The notes under the pieces are model-generated. The model was given only the letters and a program-made list of their open reading frames with translations, was not told the origin of the DNA and did not search any database. Below are positions 1 through 6,115 of a DNA stretch of 10,599 nucleotides, piece by piece. Source of the DNA: Thermodesulfobacteriota bacterium (GTDB lineage Bacteria; Desulfobacterota; BSN033; UBA1163); NCBI GenBank assembly GCA_030024065.1, contig JASEIE010000120.1, positions 1-10,599 of the forward strand, read 5' to 3'. Position 1 is the first letter of the stretch; each line of letters opens with the position of its first letter. The translations under genes were made by a program, and so were the position numbers.

Positions 1-193
1 CAAAATCCGGACACCGGATCTCACACCATCCGCACTGGATACATTTATCAATATTCTTTACAGAGGGATAACCAGCTTCATCTCTCCCTAAAACACCTGT
101 GGGACAGAATGCAGTACAGATCCCGCAGGCCTTACACCAGGCTTTATAGATATCAATTCTTGGTTTTTCCTTCTTTTTCTTGGTCTCAACCAT
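1..193 (-). CDS. korD: 2-oxoglutarate:ferredoxin oxidoreductase delta (ferredoxin-like) subunit, 5' part only
   Basis: The first 64 codons of a small ferredoxin-like protein are present; the gene runs off the left edge of the window. After a lysine-rich start (MVETKKKKEK) come two CxxCxxCxxxCP clusters: CKACGICTAFCP at residues 20-31 and CIQCGWCEIRCP at 51-62. They would bind two [4Fe-4S] clusters. A short basic leader, a first cluster followed by TGVL, and a second followed by DF is the layout of the delta subunit of 2-oxoacid:ferredoxin oxidoreductases, whose genes usually sit in front of the alpha, beta and gamma subunit genes. In a reverse TCA cluster the expected role is passing electrons from reduced ferredoxin for the carboxylation of succinyl-CoA to 2-oxoglutarate. 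The ATG is supported by GGAG at 200-203 (6-nt spacing) and a further purine-rich GGAGGGAGGAGG-like run behind it. It could instead be the delta subunit for another 2-oxoacid, or a free ferredoxin; the downstream genes would decide. Confidence 0.72.
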   Translation of the reverse strand, partial: MVETKKKKEKPRIDIYKAWCKACGICTAFCPTGVLGRDEAGYPSVKNIDKCIQCGWCEIRCPDF

Positions 194-225
194 TCAAAGC
201 TCCAAATACCCCTCCTCCCTCCTCA

Positions 226-421
226 GGAGACTGTGTCATAAGTCCGTCCATGGTTCGACAGGGCCTGTCCTGAGCGAATCGTTCGTCCCTTCGAGAGCCT
301 CAGGGTGAACGGCAAGTCGACAGGCTCACCACGAACGGAAAAAGGCACATTTAAAACCAATTACTTCGCCGTTCGCCCTGAGCGTGTCGAAGGGTGAACG
401 GCGAACTACGACACAGTCTCC
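226..421. repeat. MITE-like 196-bp element with 12-bp terminal inverted repeats and internal palindromes
   Basis: This fills most of the non-coding stretch between the icd remnant and korD (194-499). The ends are perfect inverted repeats: GGAGACTGTGTC at 226-237 and GACACAGTCTCC at 410-421. Inside lie several degenerate copies, in both orientations, of a unit resembling CCGTTCGCCCTGAGCGTGTCGA: about 253-276 and 289-313, an inverted copy at 316-338, and the best copy at 370-390. A direct flanking target duplication is not visible. The unit resembles palindromic intergenic repeats dispersed through genomes of several environmental bacteria, so a REP- or MITE-like non-autonomous element is the best description. 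No open reading frame of any credibility lies inside. The rest of the gap (422-499) is A/T-rich and shows nothing recognisable. Confidence 0.65.
365..405. repeat. Strong hairpin inside the MITE-like element
   Basis: Arms 365-379 and 391-405 are complementary over 15 positions with one G/T wobble, around an 11-nt loop (380-390). No T-run follows on either strand, so it is not a standard intrinsic terminator. As RNA it would fold between the icd remnant and korD and could affect message stability or partly separate the two transcripts. A weaker, bulged hairpin of the same family lies at about 280-312. Confidence 0.6.
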
Positions 422-499
422 AGGGGGAGAAAGGAGTTGATCAATTTTTGGATTTCTTTCATCATTATATAACTCATATAATTCAAGGCAAAAGGTTTG

Positions 500-973
500 T
501 CAAAGGTTTTCGATGATGGCAGATCCAAATTCAGAACATTTGACTTTCTTTGCCCCTTCCATCTGGCGGGCAAGATCGTAGGTGACGATCTTTTGTGAAA
601 TCGTCTTCGTAATGGCCTTTGTGATTCTCTGCCCTGCCTCACTCCAGCCCAGGTAATCAAACATCATTGCCCCGGAAAGGATGACGGATCCCGGATTGAT
701 CACATCCTGATTGACATATTTGAGTGCCGTCCCATGGGTGGCTTCAAAGACGGCTGCCGTATCCCCGATGTTTCCTCCGGGGGCCATGCCCAGCCCGCCC
801 ACCTGGGCTGCCAGGGCATCGGACATGTAATCCCCGTTGAGGTTAGGCATGGCCAGCACTTCATACTCATCAGGCCTGAGGAGGATCTGCTGAAACATCG
901 CATCCGCAATCCGGTCTTTGATCACGATCTTTCCGAATTGAACACCATCCTCAGACAAAAGAATGAGTCTGGA
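500..973 (-). pseudogene. icd: Remnant (C-terminal third) of an E. coli-type NADP isocitrate dehydrogenase
   Basis: About 155 codons match the C-terminal part of bacterial type I isocitrate dehydrogenase: [18 protein letters not shown], then [17 protein letters not shown] (metal-binding Asp region), [14 protein letters not shown] (cofactor-binding loop), [12 protein letters not shown], and a normal C-terminus [13 protein letters not shown]. The family is usually about 400-420 residues, so roughly the first 260, including the substrate-binding serine and most of the large domain, are missing. An in-frame TAA lies at 974-976, and the only start is a TTG at 956-958 without a convincing ribosome site. 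It follows a complete but only distantly related icd by about 50 bp. Codon use (CGG/CGC/AGG/AGA for Arg, mixed Lys) looks like the flanking resident genes rather than the acl-icd block. I read it as the surviving 3' end of the original resident icd. The retained sequence shows no internal frameshift, so the loss seems recent, or the junction is an assembly artefact. Confidence 0.85.
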
Positions 974-1025
974 TTAAAGAAAAAAAATAGAAGAATTGGA
1001 GCCTTATGGACAAAGCCCCTAACCA

Positions 1026-2252
1026 CTAATTATACCCCTTCAACTTCTTCTCAAGGTTCTTCTTGATGGCAGCTATGAATTCCTCTGTGAAAACCACCTT
1101 GTTGTTGGGGCTGGGATTGGCCCACTGTTCGAGGTCCTTGGTCATGATGCCACTCTCGATTGTCTCTATGGAGGCTGCCTCAAGCTTGTCAGCGAAGTCC
1201 ACGACCTCCGGGGTCTTGTCCATCTCGCCCCTCTTCCGCAGGCCACCGGTCCAAGCGAATATGAGGGCCATGGGATTGGTGGAGGTCTTCTCGCCCTTCT
1301 GGTGTTTGTAGTAGTGCTTCTGGACCGTCCCGTGGGCGGCCTCGTACTCGAAGTACCCGCTGGGGGAAACCAAGACAGAGGTTATCATCGCCAGACTGCT
1401 GAAGGCTGAGCCGAGCATGTCTGACATGACATCACCATCGTAGTTCTTGACCGACCACAGCATGCCTCCCTCAGACTTGATTACCCTCGCCACCGCATCG
1501 TCGATCAAGGTGTAGAAGTAATCCAGTCCGGCTTCCTCGAACTTCTTCTTGAAATTGTTATCGTACTCATCCTGGAAGATCTCCCTGAAGGTCCCATCGT
1601 AGGTCTTCGAGATGGTGTCCTTAGTTGAAAACCAAAGGGGCATCTTGCGGTCCAGGGCATACAGGAAGGAAGCCTTCGCGAAACTCCTTATAGATTCGTC
1701 GGTGTTGTGGATGCCCTGAAGGATGCCTGGTCCCTTGAAGTCCTGGATGGTGAGCTTGATGGGGTCACCCTTGACGGGTGTGAACACAATCTCGCCCTTA
1801 CCCGCCTCCAGGACGCGGATCTCCTGGTTCTTGTAGACATCACCATAGGCGTGCCTGCCGATGTAGATGGGCTTCTTCCAGGTCCTCACGCCAGGCGGTA
1901 TGTTCTTGACAAGGATGGGTCCCCTGAAGATGGTACCGTCGAGGGCAGCCCTCAGGGTGGCGTTGGAACTCTTCCACTCCTGCTTCAGGTTGTATTCCTT
2001 AATTCTGTTCTTGTCCGGCGTGATCGTGGCGCACTTGACACCGATTGTGTGCTTCTTTATGGCGTTCGCGGCGTCCACGGTGATCTTGTCATTGGTCTCG
2101 TCCCGCTTCATCAGACCGAGGTCGAAATACTCCAGCTTCATGTTGAGGTAGGGAAGAAGGAGCTCGTCCTTCACCCACCTCCACATGACCCTGGTCATTT
2201 CATCCCCATCTATCTCGACTAATGTGTTTTTTACATCGATCTTCCTCTCCAT
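1026..2252 (-). CDS. icd: NADP-type isocitrate dehydrogenase, eukaryote-like (IDH1/IDH2) subfamily
   Basis: Interconverts isocitrate and 2-oxoglutarate plus CO2; in a reverse TCA cycle it would work as the reductive carboxylase. The 408-residue length matches cytosolic/mitochondrial IDH of eukaryotes (about 414). Signatures in order: EIDGDEMTR (13-21), [10 protein letters not shown] (71-80), IGRHAYGD (131-138) with Arg133 at the position of human IDH1 Arg132, STKDTI (209-214) with the catalytic Lys211, LIDD (249-252), [10 protein letters not shown] (269-278) with metal-binding Asp274 and Asp278, EAAHGTV (304-310), and [13 protein letters not shown] (323-335). His313 is kept in the NADP-phosphate site, with Lys312 where human IDH1 has Arg314. 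The segment after Asp278 ([14 protein letters not shown]) departs from the usual AQGxGSLGxMTS. An in-frame TGA directly precedes the ATG, so this is the first possible start; its ribosome site is weak. It lies 81 bp after aclA and shares its AGG-rich codon style, suggesting co-transfer. The 81-bp spacer holds only a 7-bp A/T-rich hairpin (2283-2304). Confidence 0.95.
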   Translation of the reverse strand: MERKIDVKNTLVEIDGDEMTRVMWRWVKDELLLPYLNMKLEYFDLGLMKRDETNDKITVDAANAIKKHTIGVKCATITPDKNRIKEYNLKQEWKSSNATLRAALDGTIFRGPILVKNIPPGVRTWKKPIYIGRHAYGDVYKNQEIRVLEAGKGEIVFTPVKGDPIKLTIQDFKGPGILQGIHNTDESIRSFAKASFLYALDRKMPLWFSTKDTISKTYDGTFREIFQDEYDNNFKKKFEEAGLDYFYTLIDDAVARVIKSEGGMLWSVKNYDGDVMSDMLGSAFSSLAMITSVLVSPSGYFEYEAAHGTVQKHYYKHQKGEKTSTNPMALIFAWTGGLRKRGEMDKTPEVVDFADKLEAASIETIESGIMTKDLEQWANPSPNNKVVFTEEFIAAIKKNLEKKLKGYN

Positions 2253-2333
2253 TCAACACCAACTGCTCTTTGTCTCGTGATCTTCTCATTAACAGATATG
2301 AGAAGGAAAAGAAGTAGAGAGACGGGTGTCCCC

Positions 2334-4226
2334 CTACTTATCGTCTTTATATTCCTCCCAACCCTCAGGCCTCTTGGGCAGGTCAAACAGTATGTCTTCC
2401 CACGGGTGCCTGTAGAGCCTGGCACCCTGCCTCTTCTGGTCCATGACATGCCCCATGATCCCTATGCTTCTGCCGAGCACAAAGAGCCCATTCAGCATGC
2501 CCAGGTCCACGTTAGCCTTGATCTCCTCCTTGGACATCCCAAGGCTGGCCATCATGTCCAGGCAGCATATGCCTATGCAGCCGTCTACATTCAGGATAAG
2601 GTTGTTCCTTTTGGCCGTCGTTATCTTCTCGACCTCGAGGGCGTATTCTAGGTACTCATGCCTCGGGAAGTTCTTGAAGACGTAGTCCTTGAGCAGGGTC
2701 ACCCTGAGGTCAGGGTTGGTAACACTCTTTATCCTGTGACCTAGGCCCTGGATGAGCACATTCTTAGCCTTCATCTCATTCACGAAGCCCTCCGGTGTCA
2801 GTCCCCTATCTTTGGCGTCCTTGAACATCTGGGCGGCTTCATCAACGGCGCCCCCAAATCTGGGTCCTATGGTCAGCAAGCCGCTGACCAGGGATGAAAC
2901 AAGATCCTTGCCGGCGCAGGCAGCCACAATGGCATTGTGGGCACCCGAGACTGCCGGCCCATGCTCGGCTGTCAGCTGGAGGACGATCTCTATGAACTGC
3001 CTGCCCCACTTTGGGAGCAATCTCTTGAACCAGAGCAGGCCTATAACCCCGCCTATGCCTATGTTATGTTCGAAGACCTCGGAGAGGCGCACGCCCGCGT
3101 AAAGGAGTTCCTCACCGCTCTCGTCAGAGATTGTGCACGTGAAGGTCGTTGGCTTTCTTATCATTCCGCTCTTGAGGGCACTGGCATAGTCCTCGGGTAT
3201 TGGTGGTGGTTTGGCGTCAGACGATGGCTTGGCCTTGCCCTCTTTCACGAGCTTCTCGTAGGTCTCCCTGATTTTCACGTCGAAATCGTTGAAGGACTCA
3301 GGCACAATAGCCCCTGCTTCCTTTAAGGCTTTGTTCTTGGCATCCGAGGTCTCCAGGGCAGCATCGGCTCTAGCACCCGCATGACCGAACTGGACTCCTG
3401 ACGGGAACATCTTGGAGCTTGTCCCTATGCACCATGCCACGAGAGGCTTGGTGATCTTCCCTGACTTCAGAGCCTCGACCACGGCATATTCATCAGTCCC
3501 GCCTATCTCGCCGAGCATGACTATCATGCTTATGCCGGGATCCATCTCATACCTCATGATGTGGTCGATGAACCTTGTCCCCGGATACCGGTCGCCACCC
3601 AGAGCTACTCCCTCGTAGAGGCCATCTGTGTTTGTTCCTATGATCATGTTGAGCTCATTGGACAGCCCACCCGACTTGGATACATAGGCCACTGAGCCCG
3701 GCCTGAAAAGCCTGGCTTCAACGATGTTCTGCAGGTCTCCGGCCGTGTTTCCAATCCTAAAATATCCAGCTCTCAGACCGCCCACAGTCGCAGGGCCTAT
3801 AATGGTCACGCCCTTCTCTTTGGCTTTTACGATTATCATTTTGGTTCTTCTCTCGGGAACACCCTCAGCTATAAGGGCTATGACTTTAATCTGTGGGTAG
3901 TCCAAGGCCTCCATTGTGGAGGGGAAGGTTGACCTGAGGGAGGCGAAATTCACCATGACATCGATGTCGGGGTGGTTCTCGAAGGCCTCCTTGAGGCTGG
4001 CATACATAGGTATCATGATTTCCCTGCTACCCCAGAAGCACTTGTGTCCCTTTTCCTCGCCTGTTGGGTTCACAATCGCCACAACGCTTGGGGTCTTCCT
4101 CTGGCAAATATAGTCGTAGTCCACCATCCTCTGGATGGTGTTCACCTGGTAGTTGTAGATGACTGCCTTGGTGTTCTCATCGAATAGAATATAATCGGGT
4201 CGCTTGTTTTGTGTCATCATCATCAT
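2334..4226 (-). CDS. aclA: ATP citrate lyase large subunit AclA (CoA-ligase plus citryl-CoA lyase domains)
   Basis: With AclB this cleaves citrate, using ATP and CoA, to acetyl-CoA and oxaloacetate: the key step of the classical reverse TCA cycle. From the chosen start it has 630 residues (the Chlorobium subunit is about 608). Residues about 1-330 are a succinyl-CoA-synthetase-alpha-like CoA ligase, with GPATVGG (144-150), SKSGGLSNE (183-191) and QFGHAGA (279-285), where His282 is the phosphohistidine. After a proline-rich linker (about 335-346), residues about 350-630 are a citrate-synthase-fold citryl-CoA lyase: GPAVSGAHN (423-431), IGPRFGGAVDEA (453-464), GLGHRIKS (494-501), NVDGCIG (547-553), ending LYRHPWEDI. 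Candidate catalytic residues are His430, His497 and Asp548. The whole chain resembles the C-terminal two thirds of human ACLY. Four consecutive ATGs (4226-4215) follow a GAGGTG site, so the exact start is uncertain by up to three codons. It begins 7 nt after aclB, so the two are almost certainly co-translated. Confidence 0.96.
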   Translation of the reverse strand: MMMMTQNKRPDYILFDENTKAVIYNYQVNTIQRMVDYDYICQRKTPSVVAIVNPTGEEKGHKCFWGSREIMIPMYASLKEAFENHPDIDVMVNFASLRSTFPSTMEALDYPQIKVIALIAEGVPERRTKMIIVKAKEKGVTIIGPATVGGLRAGYFRIGNTAGDLQNIVEARLFRPGSVAYVSKSGGLSNELNMIIGTNTDGLYEGVALGGDRYPGTRFIDHIMRYEMDPGISMIVMLGEIGGTDEYAVVEALKSGKITKPLVAWCIGTSSKMFPSGVQFGHAGARADAALETSDAKNKALKEAGAIVPESFNDFDVKIRETYEKLVKEGKAKPSSDAKPPPIPEDYASALKSGMIRKPTTFTCTISDESGEELLYAGVRLSEVFEHNIGIGGVIGLLWFKRLLPKWGRQFIEIVLQLTAEHGPAVSGAHNAIVAACAGKDLVSSLVSGLLTIGPRFGGAVDEAAQMFKDAKDRGLTPEGFVNEMKAKNVLIQGLGHRIKSVTNPDLRVTLLKDYVFKNFPRHEYLEYALEVEKITTAKRNNLILNVDGCIGICCLDMMASLGMSKEEIKANVDLGMLNGLFVLGRSIGIMGHVMDQKRQGARLYRHPWEDILFDLPKRPEGWEEYKDDK

Positions 4227-4232
4227 CACCTC
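4227..4232 (-). promoter_or_regulatory. Ribosome binding site of aclA in front of four tandem ATG codons
   Basis: GAGGTG abuts ATGATGATGATG (4226-4215), and together they read GAGGTGAT, a good match to the complement of the 16S rRNA 3' tail. Spacing is too short for the first ATG and best for the third or fourth, so translation probably begins on a later ATG of the run, giving a protein 2-3 residues shorter than listed. The site lies between the aclB stop (4236-4234) and aclA. This argues against an upstream in-frame GTG at 4259-4257, which would overlap the end of aclB. Confidence 0.7.
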
Positions 4233-4233
4233 T

Positions 4234-5511
4234 TCACTTCCTCTCGTTCTCCAGGGCACTTGCCACGACCTTGGTCATCGGGTATTCAGGTCCATGAACC
4301 TCGATGATGGGGATGCCCTCCTTTGCCAGGTCCTTCATCTTTTTGAGACCTTCGAGATAGTTCGGACCACCTCTCCTGATATAGATCTTTACATTAGCCT
4401 CATTAAGCTTGTCCTTGTACTCCCGCAAGGCCTTGATGATGCCCGCGAATGTCTTCGCTACGTCAGTGAAGTTTGCGATACCTCCACCTATGATGAGATA
4501 TTTGTTCTTTCCTTTTGGGGGTTTCTCCCTAGTCATAAGATCAAGGACTGTCTTTGCATACTCGTAGGTCTCATCCATAGAGGGGTCGCCACTATACTCT
4601 CCATAGTTTGCGAGTTCTTCTGCAAACCCCATGTCAGCGACGGTGTCTGTATATATCACGCTGGCGCCACCACCTGCAACAAGGTTCCATATCCTGCCCT
4701 TGGGGTTCAGGATTGTCAACTTCAGGGAGGCTCCAGATTTGGAGTCCAGCTCATTGATGTAGACCTCTTCCTTACTGAGCTTCCTTCCGAAGGGGGCGGG
4801 GAAGGAGATATCACCCCACTTCTTCCCACACTCGAATTCGGCTGTGTCGTCGATTCTACATTTCAGATCCAATGGGTATAGCTTGTCCCCCTTGATCGCG
4901 AAGGGATTGATCTCAAGGAAGGTGTAGCCGAGCTCCGTGTAATACTTGAACAGACCCTTTATCATCTGGGCGAACCTTTTCCTGTCCTCCTTAAGATCCT
5001 TCGGAAGTTTGCCTGCCATATCGATGTCGTCGATATTGCCCAGGGTTGGCACCATTATCTGGAGAACACGCTCCCAGTTTTCCTCTATGTCGACACCGCC
5101 CTTGGTCGAAAAGTAGATGGTGTCCCCATCCCTTTCGGACTTTATGGCGACATAATACTCGTTATCTGCCTTCACGAAGGGCTCTATGAGGAAGTGTGTG
5201 AGCTCCCCGTTTACGTTACCCACGGTCACCTCTTTACCCCTGTTCTCTTTCAACCACTTCTTGACGCCGTTCCAATCGGCGTTAAGGAGGATGAGCCCAT
5301 GCTTTCCCCTCTTGCCCATGATCATGTCGGGCTTCACGACGAGCTGCTCCGTCGTGAGCCACGGGTTGTCCTTGGCAAGCTTGTCAAGGTCTGTCTCAGG
5401 AGTCACCTGGGCGACCTTTGTCCCTAGCTGGGAGTCCTGGCCAATGTATTCTTGCCAGTACTTTGCAAGCATGCTTTTCGCATCGTACTCTCTAATGGGT
5501 TTCTGTGCCAT
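4234..5511 (-). CDS. aclB: ATP citrate lyase small subunit AclB (ATP-grasp and citrate-binding subunit)
   Basis: This subunit supplies the ATP-grasp fold that phosphorylates the AclA histidine and binds citrate. At 425 residues it is slightly longer than Chlorobium AclB (about 398). It aligns with the N-terminal third of eukaryotic ACLY: VKPDMIMGKRGKHGL (59-73) in the ATP-grasp region, FSTKGGVDIE (134-143), TFLEINPFAI (197-206) carrying the metal/nucleotide-binding Glu and Asn, then GRIWNLVAGGGASVIYTDT (272-290) and GEYSGDPS (304-311) forming the citrate site, and IGGGIANFTDVAKTF (341-355) with IRRGGPNY (378-385) near the end. The ATG at 5511-5509 is preceded by GGTGAG, 3 nt upstream. The aclB-aclA order is that known from green sulfur bacteria. 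A 60-bp gap separates it from the aconitase remnant upstream; I see no convincing sigma-70 promoter there. Arg is mostly AGG/AGA, as in aclA and icd and unlike the frd/acn genes upstream. Confidence 0.96.
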   Translation of the reverse strand: MAQKPIREYDAKSMLAKYWQEYIGQDSQLGTKVAQVTPETDLDKLAKDNPWLTTEQLVVKPDMIMGKRGKHGLILLNADWNGVKKWLKENRGKEVTVGNVNGELTHFLIEPFVKADNEYYVAIKSERDGDTIYFSTKGGVDIEENWERVLQIMVPTLGNIDDIDMAGKLPKDLKEDRKRFAQMIKGLFKYYTELGYTFLEINPFAIKGDKLYPLDLKCRIDDTAEFECGKKWGDISFPAPFGRKLSKEEVYINELDSKSGASLKLTILNPKGRIWNLVAGGGASVIYTDTVADMGFAEELANYGEYSGDPSMDETYEYAKTVLDLMTREKPPKGKNKYLIIGGGIANFTDVAKTFAGIIKALREYKDKLNEANVKIYIRRGGPNYLEGLKKMKDLAKEGIPIIEVHGPEYPMTKVVASALENERK

Positions 5512-5571
5512 TTTCTCACCCCGACTGTCATCTATAACCTGTTTCTGGTCTTTTTTCTTCCAATCATAACT

Positions 5572-6115
5572 TCACTTCTTTGCAGTATACGGTAACAGCC
5601 CACCGGCTAGCATGTGTTCTACCTGTCTTGAAGAAAGAGTATATTTTCCCTTATACTCATTGCCTCTTACCACGTCCTTTATGGTGATATCCTTTCTATT
5701 TTTCAGTTCATCAGCAATGCTGGGAAATTCGAGTGCGTCCCCCTGCTGTATATCATTGTATATGTTTTCATCTATGGTGAATTTTTCTGGCATTCTTACA
5801 TTACGATATGATATGTTGTATTTTTTTTCTAATGTTCTCGGATTGGTAATTTTTCCAGTAATCACTGCCGCAACGGCGGTTTCTGGGCTCACCAAATACA
5901 CCTGACCAGATTCCGTCCCCGATCGCCCTTCAAAGTTCCTGTTGCTCGTTCTCAAGGACACTGAATCAGTTCCAGGTGCAAAACTGTTACCGATACAGAA
6001 TCCACAGGCAGATTCCAGGATTCGTGCACCACTCGCTATTAGGCCCTTCAATGCACCTTTATGCAATCATTTCTAAAACCTGTTTTGATCCCGGGGCAAC
6101 ACCAACAAATTCACT
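5572..6115 (-). pseudogene. 5'-truncated, frameshifted remnant of a second aconitase
   Basis: The readable part (164 codons from a TTG at 6066) begins at HKGALKGLIASGARILESACGFC and keeps cluster ligands CxxC (residues 21 and 24), SVSLRTSNRNFEGRSG and YLVSPETA, all aconitase-superfamily signatures. Homology continues upstream in another frame from 6115 to 6062, reading SEFVGVAPGSKQVLEMIA, which parallels VSLVVSPGSRQVLKMLA of the intact aconitase. A TAA then interrupts it; a 2-nt loss in GCA(CA)TAAA explains the shift. The N-terminal half with the first cluster Cys is absent. The tail (about residues 85-164, with SSRQVEHMLAGGLLPYT near the end) shows no recognisable swivel domain, so the source differs in layout from the intact gene. 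Codons are A/T-rich, with AGA Arg and ATA Ile, unlike both neighbours. It cannot be an active aconitase as it stands. A short expressed peptide from the TTG is possible but unsupported. Confidence 0.85.

Noticed and set aside
226..421. CRISPR array
   Set aside because: The repeat copies are degenerate, occur in both orientations and lack regular unique spacers.
734..1066. Plus-strand open frames, such as 734-1066, 1707-2222, 4204-4881 and 8802-9149
   Set aside because: They lie antisense to genes with clear protein-family matches, have no recognisable domains and arise from the third-codon-position bias of the real genes.
2283..2304. Hairpin in the aclA-icd spacer as a transcription terminator
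   Set aside because: The stem is only 7 bp and A/T-rich, and no T-run follows it on the transcribed strand; co-transcription of aclA and icd is more likely.
2334..3200. A separate citrate synthase gene
   Set aside because: The citrate-synthase-like sequence is in the same uninterrupted frame as the CoA-ligase half; it is the citryl-CoA lyase domain of AclA, not a stand-alone enzyme.
4227..4259. Upstream GTG start (4259-4257) for aclA, adding 11 residues (MPWRTRGSEEV)
   Set aside because: It would overlap the end of aclB and has no ribosome site, whereas GAGGTG directly precedes the ATG run at 4226-4215.
5512..5571. Promoter in front of aclB (TATAGA-like -10 box)
   Set aside because: The only -35-like hexamer (TTGGAA) lies about 21 bp away, too far for sigma-70, so the match is not better than chance.
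5572..6066. The truncated aconitase as a functional separate large or small subunit
   Set aside because: It lacks the first cluster ligand region and any swivel domain, starts at a TTG right after a TGA, and its missing upstream homology can be seen out of frame under the acn 3' end.
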